Below, in pieces: positions 16,075-24,940 of a stretch of DNA of 64,000 bases (its first letter is position 1; each line of letters opens with the position of its first letter). A program made the translations under genes and the position numbers. Origin of the DNA: Pontiellaceae bacterium B1224 (GTDB lineage: Bacteria > Verrucomicrobiota > Kiritimatiellia > Kiritimatiellales > Pontiellaceae); contig JAROBA010000028.1 in assembly GCA_029432815.1 (NCBI GenBank), positions 1-64,000 of the forward strand. The letters are read 5' to 3'. Under the pieces are notes generated by a model. It was given only the letters and a program-made list of their open reading frames with translations. It searched no databases and was not told the DNA's origin.

Positions 16075-18309
16075 ATGAGCTTCGATACCCAAATTCTCCA
16101 ATTTATCTCCTCTCCGGGATACCGCCCCATGAAGCAACACGAGCTGGCCAATGCGCTCAATATAAATTCAAAAGGCCAGCGAGCAGATTTCCGGCACGAT
16201 CTCTACGCGCTGGAAGAAGCCGGAAAGATTGTGCGGTTGCGTAAAAACCGCTGGGGACTTCCAGAGGTTGGAAACCAAACGGTCGGCATCATCCGGATGA
16301 TGGCCAAAGGCGGTGCGATCTTTATTCCTGATGAAGAGGGCGAATCGGAAATCTATATTTCCGACCGGAATGCCGGAGTTGCCCTGCCGAACGACAAGGT
16401 TTCGATTGAAATCTTCCATTCGGAATATGCCGCCCGCCAGCGGGAGCGGAGAGGGCAGACCGACCTGCGGGCCGAAGGACGCGTGCTGCAGGTGATTGAA
16501 CGTCATACGGACCAGGTGGTGGGCCTTTTAAAACATACCCCCTACTATTCATACATCATCCCCGATGCACCTGGTTTCCGGCACGATGTCCGGATTGACG
16601 ACACACAGAATGTTCCGAAAGATCATAAGGTACTGGTAAAACTCAATGCCTGGATTGATCCTTATAAACCGCTGACCGGTTCCATTCTGGAAGATCTGGG
16701 CGAGCGCTCGGCACCGGGAGTGGATGTTGACAGTCTGCTCGCTGATGCGGGCATTCAGGAAGAGTTTCCACAGGACGTAATCGATGAGGCCAATCAGCTT
16801 TCCGGCGAAGTGACTCCGGATAAAATGGAAGGACGCAGGGATCTGCGCGATGCTGTCACATTTACGATCGATCCTGAAACCGCGAAAGATTATGACGATG
16901 CCGTTTCCATTGAACCCCATCCTGACGGCGGTTGGGTGCTCGGCGTGCATATTGCCGATGTTTCAACTTATGTCCAGCCCGGCTCTTTGATTGATCAGGA
17001 AGCCTTTCGGCGCGGCAACAGCATCTATTTGGTCGACCGGGCCGTGATGATGCTCCCGAAGGAACTGACCACAAAAGTATGCAGTCTGAATCCTGAAAAT
17101 GATCATCTGTCGCACACGGTGGATATCCATCTGAGCGAAGACGGCGAAATACTCGATTTTGAAACCTATCCTTCCGTCATTCATTCGAAATGCCGGATGA
17201 CCTATACGCAGGTTCAGAAATTCATCGATCAAAAACCGGATCATGAAATTCCCGAAATGATTATCCAACGTCTGGAAAATCTATGGCCCCTGGTTCAGAA
17301 AGTCCGTGCGTTGCGGGTGGCGAATGGATCCGTCGAAATAAATACACCTGAAATCGAGATTAAACTGAACGATCAGGGAAAGGTTGAAAAAATGATGCCG
17401 CGTTCAGTTTCCAAGCAGGCATACGGACTGATTGAAGACTGCATGCTGCTGGCCAACCGTGCCGTGGCGGAAATTCTTATCAAATCCGAAAAACCGGCTC
17501 TCTATCGCGTGCACGATGAACCTGATGAGGAACAATGGGCGGCCATGGGCATGGAATTGCAGGCACTGGGGATTCCGGCCCTGCCCCAAACGCGGGCGGA
17601 CATTAACGCTGCTGTTAAAATGGCGATCGGAACTCCGGTTGAATATACCGCCAATCTGGCCATTCTCCGTAATTTTAAACGTGCGGAATATTCATCCACC
17701 CAGATCGGACATTTCGGTTTGGCCTTCGATGACTACACTCACTTTACCTCGCCGATTCGACGCTACCCCGACCTGGTGGTACATCGCTTACTGAAGGCCG
17801 TTGAACTCGGGCGAGATTTCCCAATCTCCGGTGATAAACTTGAGGAAATTGCACTTCACTGCAATGAAACAGAGAAAAAGGCCGATGAGCTTGAAAAGAA
17901 AAGCACCGAGAAAAAGCGATTGGAATACTACAGCGAGCTGATGAATTCATCGCTGGCGCAAACCTTTAAAGGCTACATTGTCAGCATTAAAGGCAAGGGC
18001 ATGATTGTCGAACTGCCCGATTCGCTGCAGCGCGGGATGGTGACATTTGCTTCCATCACATCGGACTGGCTTGAAGCCAATGATGAAATGACACAGGCAC
18101 GTACCAAAGCCGGAAAAGTGAAATTCACCATTGGTCAGGAAGTTGAAGTTGCGCTGGCGAAGGTCGATACGGCACGCGGCTTTATTGACTTCGTATTGGC
18201 CGATCAGGTCTCCCAACCCACCAGGCGTGAACGCCGTCCAAAAATGCAGCCCGATATGAAAACCGGCAAACTGCGCCCGCGGGGAAAACAGCGCCGGCGC
18301 CGGCGTTGA
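16075..18309 (+). CDS. rnr: Ribonuclease R
   Basis: A 744-residue 3'-5' exoribonuclease of the RNB family that degrades structured RNA. Order: winged-helix domain (1-70), cold-shock domains (about 75-240), and the RNB catalytic domain (about 255-585) with the metal-binding Asp cluster in PETAKDYDDAVSIE near 267. The GHFGLAFDDYTHFTSPIRRYPDL block follows near 545 and is read here by its key residues. An S1 domain (about 630-715) precedes an Arg/Lys-rich tail of about 30 residues, as in many RNase R proteins. The start at 16075 follows AAAGGAA. A hairpin terminator lies after the stop. Divergent partner: glgA. Confidence 0.95.
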   Translation: MSFDTQILQFISSPGYRPMKQHELANALNINSKGQRADFRHDLYALEEAGKIVRLRKNRWGLPEVGNQTVGIIRMMAKGGAIFIPDEEGESEIYISDRNAGVALPNDKVSIEIFHSEYAARQRERRGQTDLRAEGRVLQVIERHTDQVVGLLKHTPYYSYIIPDAPGFRHDVRIDDTQNVPKDHKVLVKLNAWIDPYKPLTGSILEDLGERSAPGVDVDSLLADAGIQEEFPQDVIDEANQLSGEVTPDKMEGRRDLRDAVTFTIDPETAKDYDDAVSIEPHPDGGWVLGVHIADVSTYVQPGSLIDQEAFRRGNSIYLVDRAVMMLPKELTTKVCSLNPENDHLSHTVDIHLSEDGEILDFETYPSVIHSKCRMTYTQVQKFIDQKPDHEIPEMIIQRLENLWPLVQKVRALRVANGSVEINTPEIEIKLNDQGKVEKMMPRSVSKQAYGLIEDCMLLANRAVAEILIKSEKPALYRVHDEPDEEQWAAMGMELQALGIPALPQTRADINAAVKMAIGTPVEYTANLAILRNFKRAEYSSTQIGHFGLAFDDYTHFTSPIRRYPDLVVHRLLKAVELGRDFPISGDKLEEIALHCNETEKKADELEKKSTEKKRLEYYSELMNSSLAQTFKGYIVSIKGKGMIVELPDSLQRGMVTFASITSDWLEANDEMTQARTKAGKVKFTIGQEVEVALAKVDTARGFIDFVLADQVSQPTRRERRPKMQPDMKTGKLRPRGKQRRRRR

Positions 18310-18324
18310 TTGCCTGCCCACCCT

Positions 18325-18352
18325 AGCCGTCTGAATCAGGCGGCTCGGTGTT
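18325..18352 (+). terminator. Hairpin after rnr
   Basis: AGCCGTCTG (18325-18333) pairs with CAGGCGGCT (18337-18345) around AAT, with one G-T pair. Only a short T stretch follows. Confidence 0.6.
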
Positions 18353-18387
18353 TATCCTTTTACAGGTAATTCAACGCAAAAGATGTT

Positions 18388-18600
18388 TTATGCCGCACCC
18401 TGCATGATTCCGTTTCCGGAAAAACACACTTCTGCTTCCTGCCAGGAAACAAAACGTCCCTCAGCGATCGACAAATCCCGGCGATATTCGTCAACGACCT
18501 GACGGTATTGAAGGATCTGCCAGTCTAACAACTCATGGAAACCGATACTGTTCATATCACGTTCCACCACTCCCATAGTTTTAGTGCTTTTCTGTGCCAT
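18388..18600 (-). CDS. Hypothetical small protein
   Basis: A 70-residue soluble protein starting at ATG 18600, six bases after GGGAGAA. An in-frame extension to 18630 is less likely. It has a charged central helix-forming region (Val-Val-Asp-Glu-Tyr-Arg-Arg-Asp-Leu) and a C-terminal stretch with a single Cys (Glu-Ala-Glu-Val-Cys-Phe). I do not recognise a family. It lies 47 bp downstream of a flavin reductase-like gene on the same strand and may share its transcript. Confidence 0.6.
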   Translation of the reverse strand: MAQKSTKTMGVVERDMNSIGFHELLDWQILQYRQVVDEYRRDLSIAEGRFVSWQEAEVCFSGNGIMQGAA

Positions 18601-18647
18601 TGTTTTCTCCCATTTAATACAACAAAGCATTTAAAATGCCAGGTTGA

Positions 18648-19157
18648 TTATTCGGCGATTAGCACTCTGGTTATCTCACCCACATACATCCGGTGAAAAT
18701 CATCTTTGGGGTAATGTTTCAGGAGGGTTTTGTCCATGAAGTGGGTCGCATCCAGATCATGAAAATAAAGCTTCCGGCATTCCAGAACCATACGGGCTTC
18801 TTCAAAAAATACCGAACCATTCTCAGCTTCCACCGGTGAAAATCCGCATTCTTGAACTTTGTTGATATTCCGCCCGGAATGCGAACCGCAAATATTAAAC
18901 TGGGGTCGGTAGCGCTCCTCAAAGAAAGAAAGCGTAAAGCCTTCCTCCTGTTCAATAAACTCATAGGTATAACGCTGCGGTCGGACAAAAATAAAACAAA
19001 CCGGCTTGAACCAGAGTTCTCCAATACCGCCCCAACTGGCAGTCATCGTATTGAACCGGTCTTTTGTGCCGGCCGTGACCAGCATCCATTCTTTTCCGAT
19101 CAACTGAATCGGATTTTCTTTGATATCGAGCGGAGAGATAACTTTGAATTGATTCAC
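18648..19157 (-). CDS. Flavin reductase-like (FMN-binding split barrel) protein
   Basis: A 169-residue protein of the flavin reductase-like family. The FMN-binding segment near residue 37 (Asn-Thr-Met-Thr-Ala-Ser-Trp-Gly-Gly) is followed by the Pro-x-x-Phe-x-x-Val-Arg-Pro strand typical of the group, and a Ser-His-Ser-Gly-Arg segment near 90. Members reduce flavin or act on unknown substrates using bound FMN. The length fits the short single-domain type. It is on the minus strand between a small hypothetical gene and a secreted protein. The substrate cannot be assigned. Confidence 0.85.
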   Translation of the reverse strand: MNQFKVISPLDIKENPIQLIGKEWMLVTAGTKDRFNTMTASWGGIGELWFKPVCFIFVRPQRYTYEFIEQEEGFTLSFFEERYRPQFNICGSHSGRNINKVQECGFSPVEAENGSVFFEEARMVLECRKLYFHDLDATHFMDKTLLKHYPKDDFHRMYVGEITRVLIAE

Positions 19158-19176
19158 GATATTCGTCCGGTTATTT

Positions 19177-19857
19177 CTAATTCTCTTTAAGAGTAAGACT
19201 CAGCTTAGCCGGGTGTCCTGATTCTTTCGCACTGACTTTATATACACCATTCCCCGAGGTACCCCAGATTCCGAACGTGACCGTCGGCAAATCATTGGTC
19301 CGAATTTCTTCCAGCAGTGCGGGATCATCCATCGGAGCGGAAAGCCAGATCCCTTCGTCCCAATTCACGGAAGAAAACGTATGAATCGGAGGGTTCCAAA
19401 GATCGGAACTCATCAGATTAACCACTTTTTCGCCGTCATTATCCTGCCAGGGCTGATCCCTGAAAGCACGCCACTGGAAGGTCGCTTCACCAATTGTGGC
19501 ATTCTGACCGCGAATACCCAAATTTCCGGTACCTTCAATCCATTTTGGATTCATTTCATTATAAACCAACGGGGAAACCATCAGCGACAGCGGCGTGCGG
19601 GAGCTCTCATGAATCCTGAATAAAACTTCTGCTGAAATAATTTCATTCGTGATGGACGAGAGGTCGAAAGCAATCAAACCAATGGTTCCAGGCATGGGCG
19701 CGAGCATTATATATTCACTCGCTCCGCTGTTCGAATTTCGGTCGGTGCTTCTGGCAAACGTATCTTTCGATGCTGTCAGTTCAACATTAAAATCATCCGC
19801 CACCACAAAGGAACAGCTCATTAAAACGCTCAGTGCAATAGTATTAAAGTTTTTCAA
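19177..19857 (-). CDS. Secreted DNRLRE-type domain protein
   Basis: A 226-residue protein with an N-terminal signal peptide (about 20 residues ending Val-Val-Ala). The mature part begins with a beta-rich domain resembling the DNRLRE family: Thr-Ala-Ser-Lys-Asp-Thr-Phe-Ala near 29, then an Asn-Ser-Gly-Ala-Ser-Glu segment, and alternating strands to the end. This domain is common in large surface proteins of PVC and Bacteroidota bacteria, where it is presumed structural or carbohydrate-related. Here it stands alone. It is 19 bp upstream of the flavin reductase-like gene. One near-copy of the palindrome is at 19394. Confidence 0.7.
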   Translation of the reverse strand: MKNFNTIALSVLMSCSFVVADDFNVELTASKDTFARSTDRNSNSGASEYIMLAPMPGTIGLIAFDLSSITNEIISAEVLFRIHESSRTPLSLMVSPLVYNEMNPKWIEGTGNLGIRGQNATIGEATFQWRAFRDQPWQDNDGEKVVNLMSSDLWNPPIHTFSSVNWDEGIWLSAPMDDPALLEEIRTNDLPTVTFGIWGTSGNGVYKVSAKESGHPAKLSLTLKEN

Positions 19858-19927
19858 AATTCCCTCACTCTCCTGTTAAACATACTCCTCACACTATAGC
19901 AGGATAAGGACCATTCCGGCTTTTTTA

Positions 19928-20326
19928 TTAAAGAACAAAATCCCGTTCAAATTTTTCCAGACATTGCATCAGCTTATGGGAACTAATCAGCTTTTTGGCC
20001 TCATCAATTGAAACTACCCGTCTCTCACGGCGATAATCTTCCTTCCACTTTGCGCTGAGAGAGCGCACTTCAAACGCATAAAGTGTCAAACGAACCTGTT
20101 CGCCGCTTCTGATATAGACCTTGGTTCGATAGGAATTCTTCTTTAAAAGTTTCCCTTTAACCCCGGCCTCTTCAAAGGCTTCCAGTTCAGCGGTTCCTCT
20201 TTTACCATGTTCTTTTTCGTATTGCCCCTTCGGAAAAATCCAGAATCCGCTCGCACTAGTGATCATCACAACCTCAATTCCACGGTCCCCCCGCAAAAAT
20301 GGTATCACGCCATATTGTTTCTGCAT
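19928..20326 (-). CDS. NUDIX hydrolase (divergent box)
   Basis: A 132-residue NUDIX-fold protein. The box reads G-QYEKEHGKRGTAEL-EAFEEAGV (about residues 33-55). The Glu-Ala-Phe-Glu-Glu metal-binding core is kept, but the Arg of the usual REx2EE is Leu and the first Glu is His. The surroundings (Ile-Phe-Pro-Lys-Gly before the box) match a small proteobacterial-type subfamily. Substrate class is unknown, but cleavage of a nucleoside diphosphate linkage is the family reaction. It has its own minus-strand position, separated by 186 bp from the divergent sulfatase gene. Confidence 0.8.
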   Translation of the reverse strand: MQKQYGVIPFLRGDRGIEVVMITSASGFWIFPKGQYEKEHGKRGTAELEAFEEAGVKGKLLKKNSYRTKVYIRSGEQVRLTLYAFEVRSLSAKWKEDYRRERRVVSIDEAKKLISSHKLMQCLEKFERDFVL

Positions 20327-20512
20327 CTATTATATCCTCAACGTAAAATCATATGATCTTCATTTCATAACATTCTACCTAAACGCTCATACCATTGCCA
20401 AACCCTACTTATAAAAATGCCGCAAAACCGCGTCCAAATCGTAGCACGATTGACGTATTTTGTGTATAAAGTTCATTAACAGGACGCGATCCAACTTGAA
20501 GGAGCAGAACGA

Positions 20513-21922
20513 ATGCGAAAACCTTTTATGAGTCTATTCATAAGCACCGCCGCCGTTTTTAACGCCATGGCTTCCACTCCGCATCCGAATATCCTATTGA
20601 TCTGTATCGACGATCTGCGCCCCGAGCTGGCCTCATTCGGCGCGGACTACATCCACTCACCGAATATCGACCGGTTGGCCGAAGCGGGCCGCCCCTTTTT
20701 CCATCACTATGTCAATGCACCAAGCTGCGGACCGTCGCGCTGCACGCTGCTGACCGGACGGTATGGCGCAGCGGGCAATAATGCCCTGTTTCTGCGTGCG
20801 ACCGCCTTTGAAAAAGATCCGGATGCCATTCCGCCCAGCATGCCCGAATGGTTTCGTAAAAACGGATACACCACCGTGTCGGTCGGCAAAGTTTCCCACC
20901 ATCCCGGTGGACGCGGCGGACCCGACTGGAACGACGATGCCGCCATCGAACTGCCGAATGCGTGGGACCGACACCTCATGCCGTGCGGCAAATGGGAAAC
21001 CCCAAAGGGCGCCATGCACGGACTGGCCAATGGCGAGGTTCGCAAAAAAGCGGGCGATATGGATGTTTTCCAATCATTGGAAGGCCCCGACACCATCTAT
21101 CCGGACGGATTAATCGCCGATGAAGGAATGAAGCAACTCGCAGAACTCGTCAAAGCCGATAAACCGTTTTTTCTGGCCATCGGTCTGATTAAACCGCACC
21201 TCCCGTTTGGCGCACCTCAGAAATATCTGGATCTCTACGCAGGGATTGAGCTGCCGCCCGTGCCGCATCCGGAAAAACCTGACGGAATAACCACCTGGCA
21301 TGGCTCCGGTGAATTTATGAACTACAACCGCTGGGAAAAAGATCCTCGCACCGATGAGCAATTTTCAGAAAACGTGCGGCGTCACTATGCCGCCTGCGTC
21401 AGCTATGCCGATAAACATGTCGGCGATATCATTGCTCGGCTCAAACAAACCGGGGCCGACAAAAATACGATTATCGTCGTGTGGGGCGACCATGGCTGGC
21501 ATCTGGGCGAACATTCCATCTGGGGCAAGCATTCCCTCTTTGAAGAAGCCCTGCTTTCCCCGCTCATCATCCAATTTCCAGACATTGGAAAACCGGGCAT
21601 TCCATCCGATGCCGTGGTGGAAACGCTCGACCTCTTCCCCACCCTGTGCGTACTGAGCAAAGTGCCAATGCCTGAATTTGTACAGGGCGTTTCGCTGGTT
21701 CCAATGCTTGAAAATCCGGATGCTCCCGGCCATAGCGCACTGGGCTATAAACAAGATACCTTTACGCTGCGGACCGCCCAATACCGCATCATCCAGCACA
21801 AAGATGGCAACATCGAACTCTACGACCACGCCACCCCGGAAGGCGAAACCCGCAACATTGCTGCAGAAAATCCGGCGCTGGTTGCAGAACTGATTGAAAA
21901 GCTTAACGTCAAAAAGCCGTAG
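20513..21922 (+). CDS. Secreted sulfatase (S1 family)
   Basis: A 469-residue sulfatase with a signal peptide (about 20 residues). The formylglycine motif Cys-Gly-Pro-Ser-Arg lies near residue 72, preceded by the metal-binding Asp-Asp of ICIDDLRPE near 29. A second metal cluster reads [12 protein letters not shown] near 325. It resembles iduronate-2-sulfatase-like bacterial enzymes that desulfate polysaccharides. Sulfatases are very abundant in marine Kiritimatiellota and Planctomycetota, where they open sulfated algal glycans. The required formylglycine-generating enzyme is not in this window. The start follows AAGGAG. It overlaps the convergent NUDIX gene by 14 bp. Palindrome copies lie at 21068 and 21576. 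Confidence 0.92.
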   Translation: MRKPFMSLFISTAAVFNAMASTPHPNILLICIDDLRPELASFGADYIHSPNIDRLAEAGRPFFHHYVNAPSCGPSRCTLLTGRYGAAGNNALFLRATAFEKDPDAIPPSMPEWFRKNGYTTVSVGKVSHHPGGRGGPDWNDDAAIELPNAWDRHLMPCGKWETPKGAMHGLANGEVRKKAGDMDVFQSLEGPDTIYPDGLIADEGMKQLAELVKADKPFFLAIGLIKPHLPFGAPQKYLDLYAGIELPPVPHPEKPDGITTWHGSGEFMNYNRWEKDPRTDEQFSENVRRHYAACVSYADKHVGDIIARLKQTGADKNTIIVVWGDHGWHLGEHSIWGKHSLFEEALLSPLIIQFPDIGKPGIPSDAVVETLDLFPTLCVLSKVPMPEFVQGVSLVPMLENPDAPGHSALGYKQDTFTLRTAQYRIIQHKDGNIELYDHATPEGETRNIAAENPALVAELIEKLNVKKP

Positions 21923-22448
21923 ATTTATTCACCTTATACAGCATCCAGGCGGCGAGGGTTTTGGCATCGGACACGCCGCCGCTTCGGATGAGTTCGTCCA
22001 TTTCGGACTCAGTCAGCAGGACGGTTTCAATGCGCTCGTCTTCGTCGAACGAGGTAGCCCCCTGCTCTTCCGAGATTTCGGCAAAGAAGATATCAATGCG
22101 TTCGGTGCAGTATCCAACGCTTGGAAAAACCGGACCGAGCAGTTCCAATGTTTGGAAGTCGTAGCCCGTCTCTTCCTTCAGCTCGCGCCCGGCCGACACG
22201 GCTTCGGTTTCGCCGGGGTCGCAGTTACCCGCCACCACTTCAAAACAGATCCGCTCCATCGGTTTGCGGAACTGGCGGATAAAGACAAAGCGGCCATCGG
22301 GCAGCTGCGGAATAATCGCCACCGCCACACCGTGCTGAACAATTTCACGTTTGGATTTACGGCCGTTTTCGAGTTCCACATCGAGAACATCAACGCTGAT
22401 GATCAACCCTTCATAGACCGTTTTTTTAGAGAGTGTTTTTTCGTACAT
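21909..22448 (-). CDS. NUDIX hydrolase (ADP-ribose pyrophosphatase-like)
   Basis: A 179-residue NUDIX enzyme with a canonical box: [23 protein letters not shown] near residue 74. The preceding [17 protein letters not shown] segment is typical of ADP-ribose/ADP-sugar pyrophosphatases. It would split ADP-ribose or related compounds into AMP and a sugar phosphate. The start is taken at ATG 22448 (AGGA upstream), overlapping the end of the RDD gene by 23 bp. It is therefore the last gene of the long minus-strand operon, although its role need not relate to the membrane proteins ahead of it. Palindrome copies lie at 22112 (one mismatch) and 22143. Confidence 0.9.
   Translation of the reverse strand: MYEKTLSKKTVYEGLIISVDVLDVELENGRKSKREIVQHGVAVAIIPQLPDGRFVFIRQFRKPMERICFEVVAGNCDPGETEAVSAGRELKEETGYDFQTLELLGPVFPSVGYCTERIDIFFAEISEEQGATSFDEDERIETVLLTESEMDELIRSGGVSDAKTLAAWMLYKVNKSTAF
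22112..22157. repeat. Palindrome pair in the NUDIX gene
   Basis: A one-mismatch copy (22112-22126) and an exact copy (22143-22157, spacer TGT) of TTCCARNSNYTGGAA, 31 bp start to start, about three helical turns. Confidence 0.7.
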
Positions 22449-23211
22449 GATTTTTTCCTGTTTGGTTTTCGGATAGTTTATATACGCTGCAGACCACGTT
22501 GCGAACAAACTGTTCGTCAGAGATATCCTCAGTTGCTTCCGGCGGAAATTTAACCAGCGCCTGAAAATGTGCGGCCAGTTCCCGGAATACCTTCAGGCGG
22601 GCGTCATCATCGAACTCATTACGCCGCACGAGTGCGGAAACCGCCAAAGATGCTTCGTGCGGTGTAACCAGCGAACAAAGCCGGGCTTCAAGATAGGGAT
22701 GCAGGCCGAATGAATTATATTTTCCCCCACCAATTTCATCCACGTCCGGCGAGCCGATACGCGGCTGGCGCACAACAATGGTGCCGGCGGCTAAATCGCC
22801 CAATCGCTGCGCCCGCGCATTCAGCAACGCCACCGTGCCGCCCACAAAATAGAACATAGGAAGCTGATCCACAAAACGCAGCAGGTTGCGCACAACAATC
22901 TGGCCGAAATGCAAACTCAGCCCGCCTTCATCAACCACCCGCAAGCGCAGCAGGCGCTTGCCGAACGTCTGTCCATTCCAGAGCCATTCAAAGCAGATAC
23001 CATAGCCGATCGTGACGATGAAACTTATGATGAACCAGAGAGCAACGGCAAAATCCATGCTCACAAGAAGAAAGAGTCCCACCACCATCCGGAGAATCCA
23101 GGTCACCGTACCAATCACTAGCAGATCAACAAGCCACGCCAGCATGCGGATGATCGGACTGGCCAGCATTAACGAGAAGACCACGCCTTCCGGGGTACGG
23201 ATATTCTGCAT
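22426..23211 (-). CDS. RDD family membrane protein
   Basis: A 261-residue membrane protein with an N-terminal RDD domain (two to four helices in residues 15-150). It carries the family Arg near the start of helix 1 (Ile-Ile-Arg-Met-Leu-Ala-Trp-Leu-Val-Asp) and the downstream Thr-Phe-Gly-Lys-Arg-Leu-Leu-Arg-Leu-Arg-Val segment. The C-terminal 100 residues are soluble. Start ATG 23211 lies 14 bp beyond the upstream stop. A GTG at 23250 is an alternative. RDD genes commonly accompany MoxR/DUF58/SpoIIM clusters. Function is unknown, with ion or small-molecule transport suggested for some family members. Confidence 0.85.
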   Translation of the reverse strand: MQNIRTPEGVVFSLMLASPIIRMLAWLVDLLVIGTVTWILRMVVGLFLLVSMDFAVALWFIISFIVTIGYGICFEWLWNGQTFGKRLLRLRVVDEGGLSLHFGQIVVRNLLRFVDQLPMFYFVGGTVALLNARAQRLGDLAAGTIVVRQPRIGSPDVDEIGGGKYNSFGLHPYLEARLCSLVTPHEASLAVSALVRRNEFDDDARLKVFRELAAHFQALVKFPPEATEDISDEQFVRNVVCSVYKLSENQTGKNHVRKNTL

Positions 23212-23224
23212 ATGGAATTTCGTA

Positions 23225-24226
23225 CTAATGCTGAACCTCCACGGGTTCACGCCCGCTGAAGGTCAGGAATGCAAAGAGCAGAATGAGTTCAATTGCTCCG
23301 ACGGAAATCTTTAAGGCATAAGGAAGAACGGGCTCGTGGTCCTGCGAAAAATAGGCTTCAACAATGCCGGCCCATACCAGTAGGCAGGCCACCCCGCCGA
23401 TCAGCGTGGTCAGATCCGGCACAATGGCACGCAGGCGCATTTTCATGGAAAGCCGGTTGCTCCACCCGATCATGGCGCCTCCCAAAATGAGTCCCGCCTG
23501 CCCGGCAATGAGTATGGCCGGAATCTCAACACTGCCATGCGGCAGCAGCCACGCCGTGAGAAAGGTTCCCTCGCCGGCAATCAGATAGTCAGCCATCACG
23601 GCCCCGAGAATGACCCCGTTGTAAAAAAGAAGCACCGTTGAGCCAACGCCGAAGCTGATGCCCAGTGCCAGCACCAGAATGGAGACTTTGGTATTATGCG
23701 TCATCAGCATGGCCGAAAACGCCCCCTTGCCTTCCAGCTTCAGCTCGTCGGTCTTTTCCTCGTTTGCAACGCGCTCGCTCGGATCACCACCTAAATGGGA
23801 AAAGGGCATAATAGCGGCCTTGGCGTCAGGATCGAAAAGTACGGCACCCCCGCCGAAAAGCGATCCGAGCAGCGTGATGGCGACTGCGAGGCCAAAGCAC
23901 CGAGCGTGTTTGCGGAAGGTACGGGGGAATGTTTTAAAGAACCAGTGGATCGGTTTGAAGCGCATGCTGTTGGTATGCTTTTCCTGGATTTCGCTATAGG
24001 CACGCGATACCAGCGATTCGAGATAGGCCTGCAACTCGGTTTGCGTAACAAACTCGCGGATGTGAATGAGATCGGCCGAAGTCCGTTCGGCGAGATAATG
24101 AAAGCGTTTCAGTTCGTCGAGTTTAAAACTGCCGAACGGTTCACGACCGATACGCACGAGCAAGGCATCCAGTTCGTCCCAAACAGGCTGCTCCCGATCA
24201 ATGAAATTTTGGAGGTTAATAATCAT
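23225..24226 (-). CDS. SpoIIM/DUF95 family membrane protein
   Basis: A 333-residue integral membrane protein of the stage II sporulation protein M (DUF95) family. A soluble N-terminal helical part (1-105) precedes about six hydrophobic helices, with the family signature Leu-Met-Thr-His-Asn-Thr-Lys-Val near 165 and Leu-Leu-Pro-His-Gly-Ser-Val-Glu-Ile-Pro near 228. No sporulation is implied: this protein is a standard companion of the MoxR-DUF58-RDD cluster in non-sporulating bacteria. Its ATG overlaps the stop of the upstream gene (ATGA). Confidence 0.9.
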   Translation of the reverse strand: MIINLQNFIDREQPVWDELDALLVRIGREPFGSFKLDELKRFHYLAERTSADLIHIREFVTQTELQAYLESLVSRAYSEIQEKHTNSMRFKPIHWFFKTFPRTFRKHARCFGLAVAITLLGSLFGGGAVLFDPDAKAAIMPFSHLGGDPSERVANEEKTDELKLEGKGAFSAMLMTHNTKVSILVLALGISFGVGSTVLLFYNGVILGAVMADYLIAGEGTFLTAWLLPHGSVEIPAILIAGQAGLILGGAMIGWSNRLSMKMRLRAIVPDLTTLIGGVACLLVWAGIVEAYFSQDHEPVLPYALKISVGAIELILLFAFLTFSGREPVEVQH

Positions 24227-24927
24227 TGCTGAATCGATTCAAAGAATTCCGGGGTAATAAGCACCGAAACAAAGGCCAATCCAGTTCCGAGCAGTGAAAT
24301 CAAAAATGGCTTTTTCGCTCGCTCCCAGTGCACAAAGAGAAAAATTAATTCAACCAACGGCACAAACAGTGCTCCCAGTCCCCACCAGATACTTTCCTGG
24401 AAGCAGGCGACGATATACCAGATGCTGCCAACTGTAGAGATAAGGAACCCCAGCCCCAGCAATGAGAGTGAAAGGATAACCATGCCCGTCATCAAAGGCC
24501 CTTCCTTAAGTGGTTCATGCGACGGCTCCGAGGCCCCGGTCATTTCCTCATGGATCACCGTCACTCCGCCCGCCCCCTCCTCAAGCTTATCATTCGATTC
24601 CTCTAGGTCATGGATCTCACCCTCACTCACTTCCCGAACTCCGGCCGACGTTGAAAGCGAAACAAAATAGATTTCCTGTCCGGATTTACTCTTTACCTGA
24701 ATGCCGGAATTCTGGATGGAAATAATTTCAAACCCGGACACCTCGTCGCCGATATATCGCAGTTGTCCGTCAATATAGGCCACCGACCCGTTCTGGTTCT
24801 GCATCACGCCGGTCAAATCAATTTTCGGTGGAGCAGCGACCGAAACCCCGGCCATCACAATCAGAACCAATTCAAACAACCAACGCCGAGCCATTTTTCT
24901 GCAATATGTCTCCGGTTTTCTATTCAT
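24223..24927 (-). CDS. Membrane protein of unknown function in the MoxR cluster
   Basis: A 234-residue protein. It has a signal peptide or signal anchor (about residues 13-30, ending Val-Ala-Ala) and a periplasmic-type segment of about 110 residues with a small beta fold (Gly-Gln-Leu-Arg-Tyr-Ile-Gly-Asp near 55). An acidic linker rich in Glu follows, then three hydrophobic helices (about 145-225). I do not recognise the family. The start follows GAGGGTG, 13 bp after the DUF58 gene, and its stop overlaps the SpoIIM-like start by 4 bp, so it is a fixed member of the operon. Confidence 0.75.
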   Translation of the reverse strand: MNRKPETYCRKMARRWLFELVLIVMAGVSVAAPPKIDLTGVMQNQNGSVAYIDGQLRYIGDEVSGFEIISIQNSGIQVKSKSGQEIYFVSLSTSAGVREVSEGEIHDLEESNDKLEEGAGGVTVIHEEMTGASEPSHEPLKEGPLMTGMVILSLSLLGLGFLISTVGSIWYIVACFQESIWWGLGALFVPLVELIFLFVHWERAKKPFLISLLGTGLAFVSVLITPEFFESIQQ

Positions 24928-24940
24928 AGCACCCTCGTCT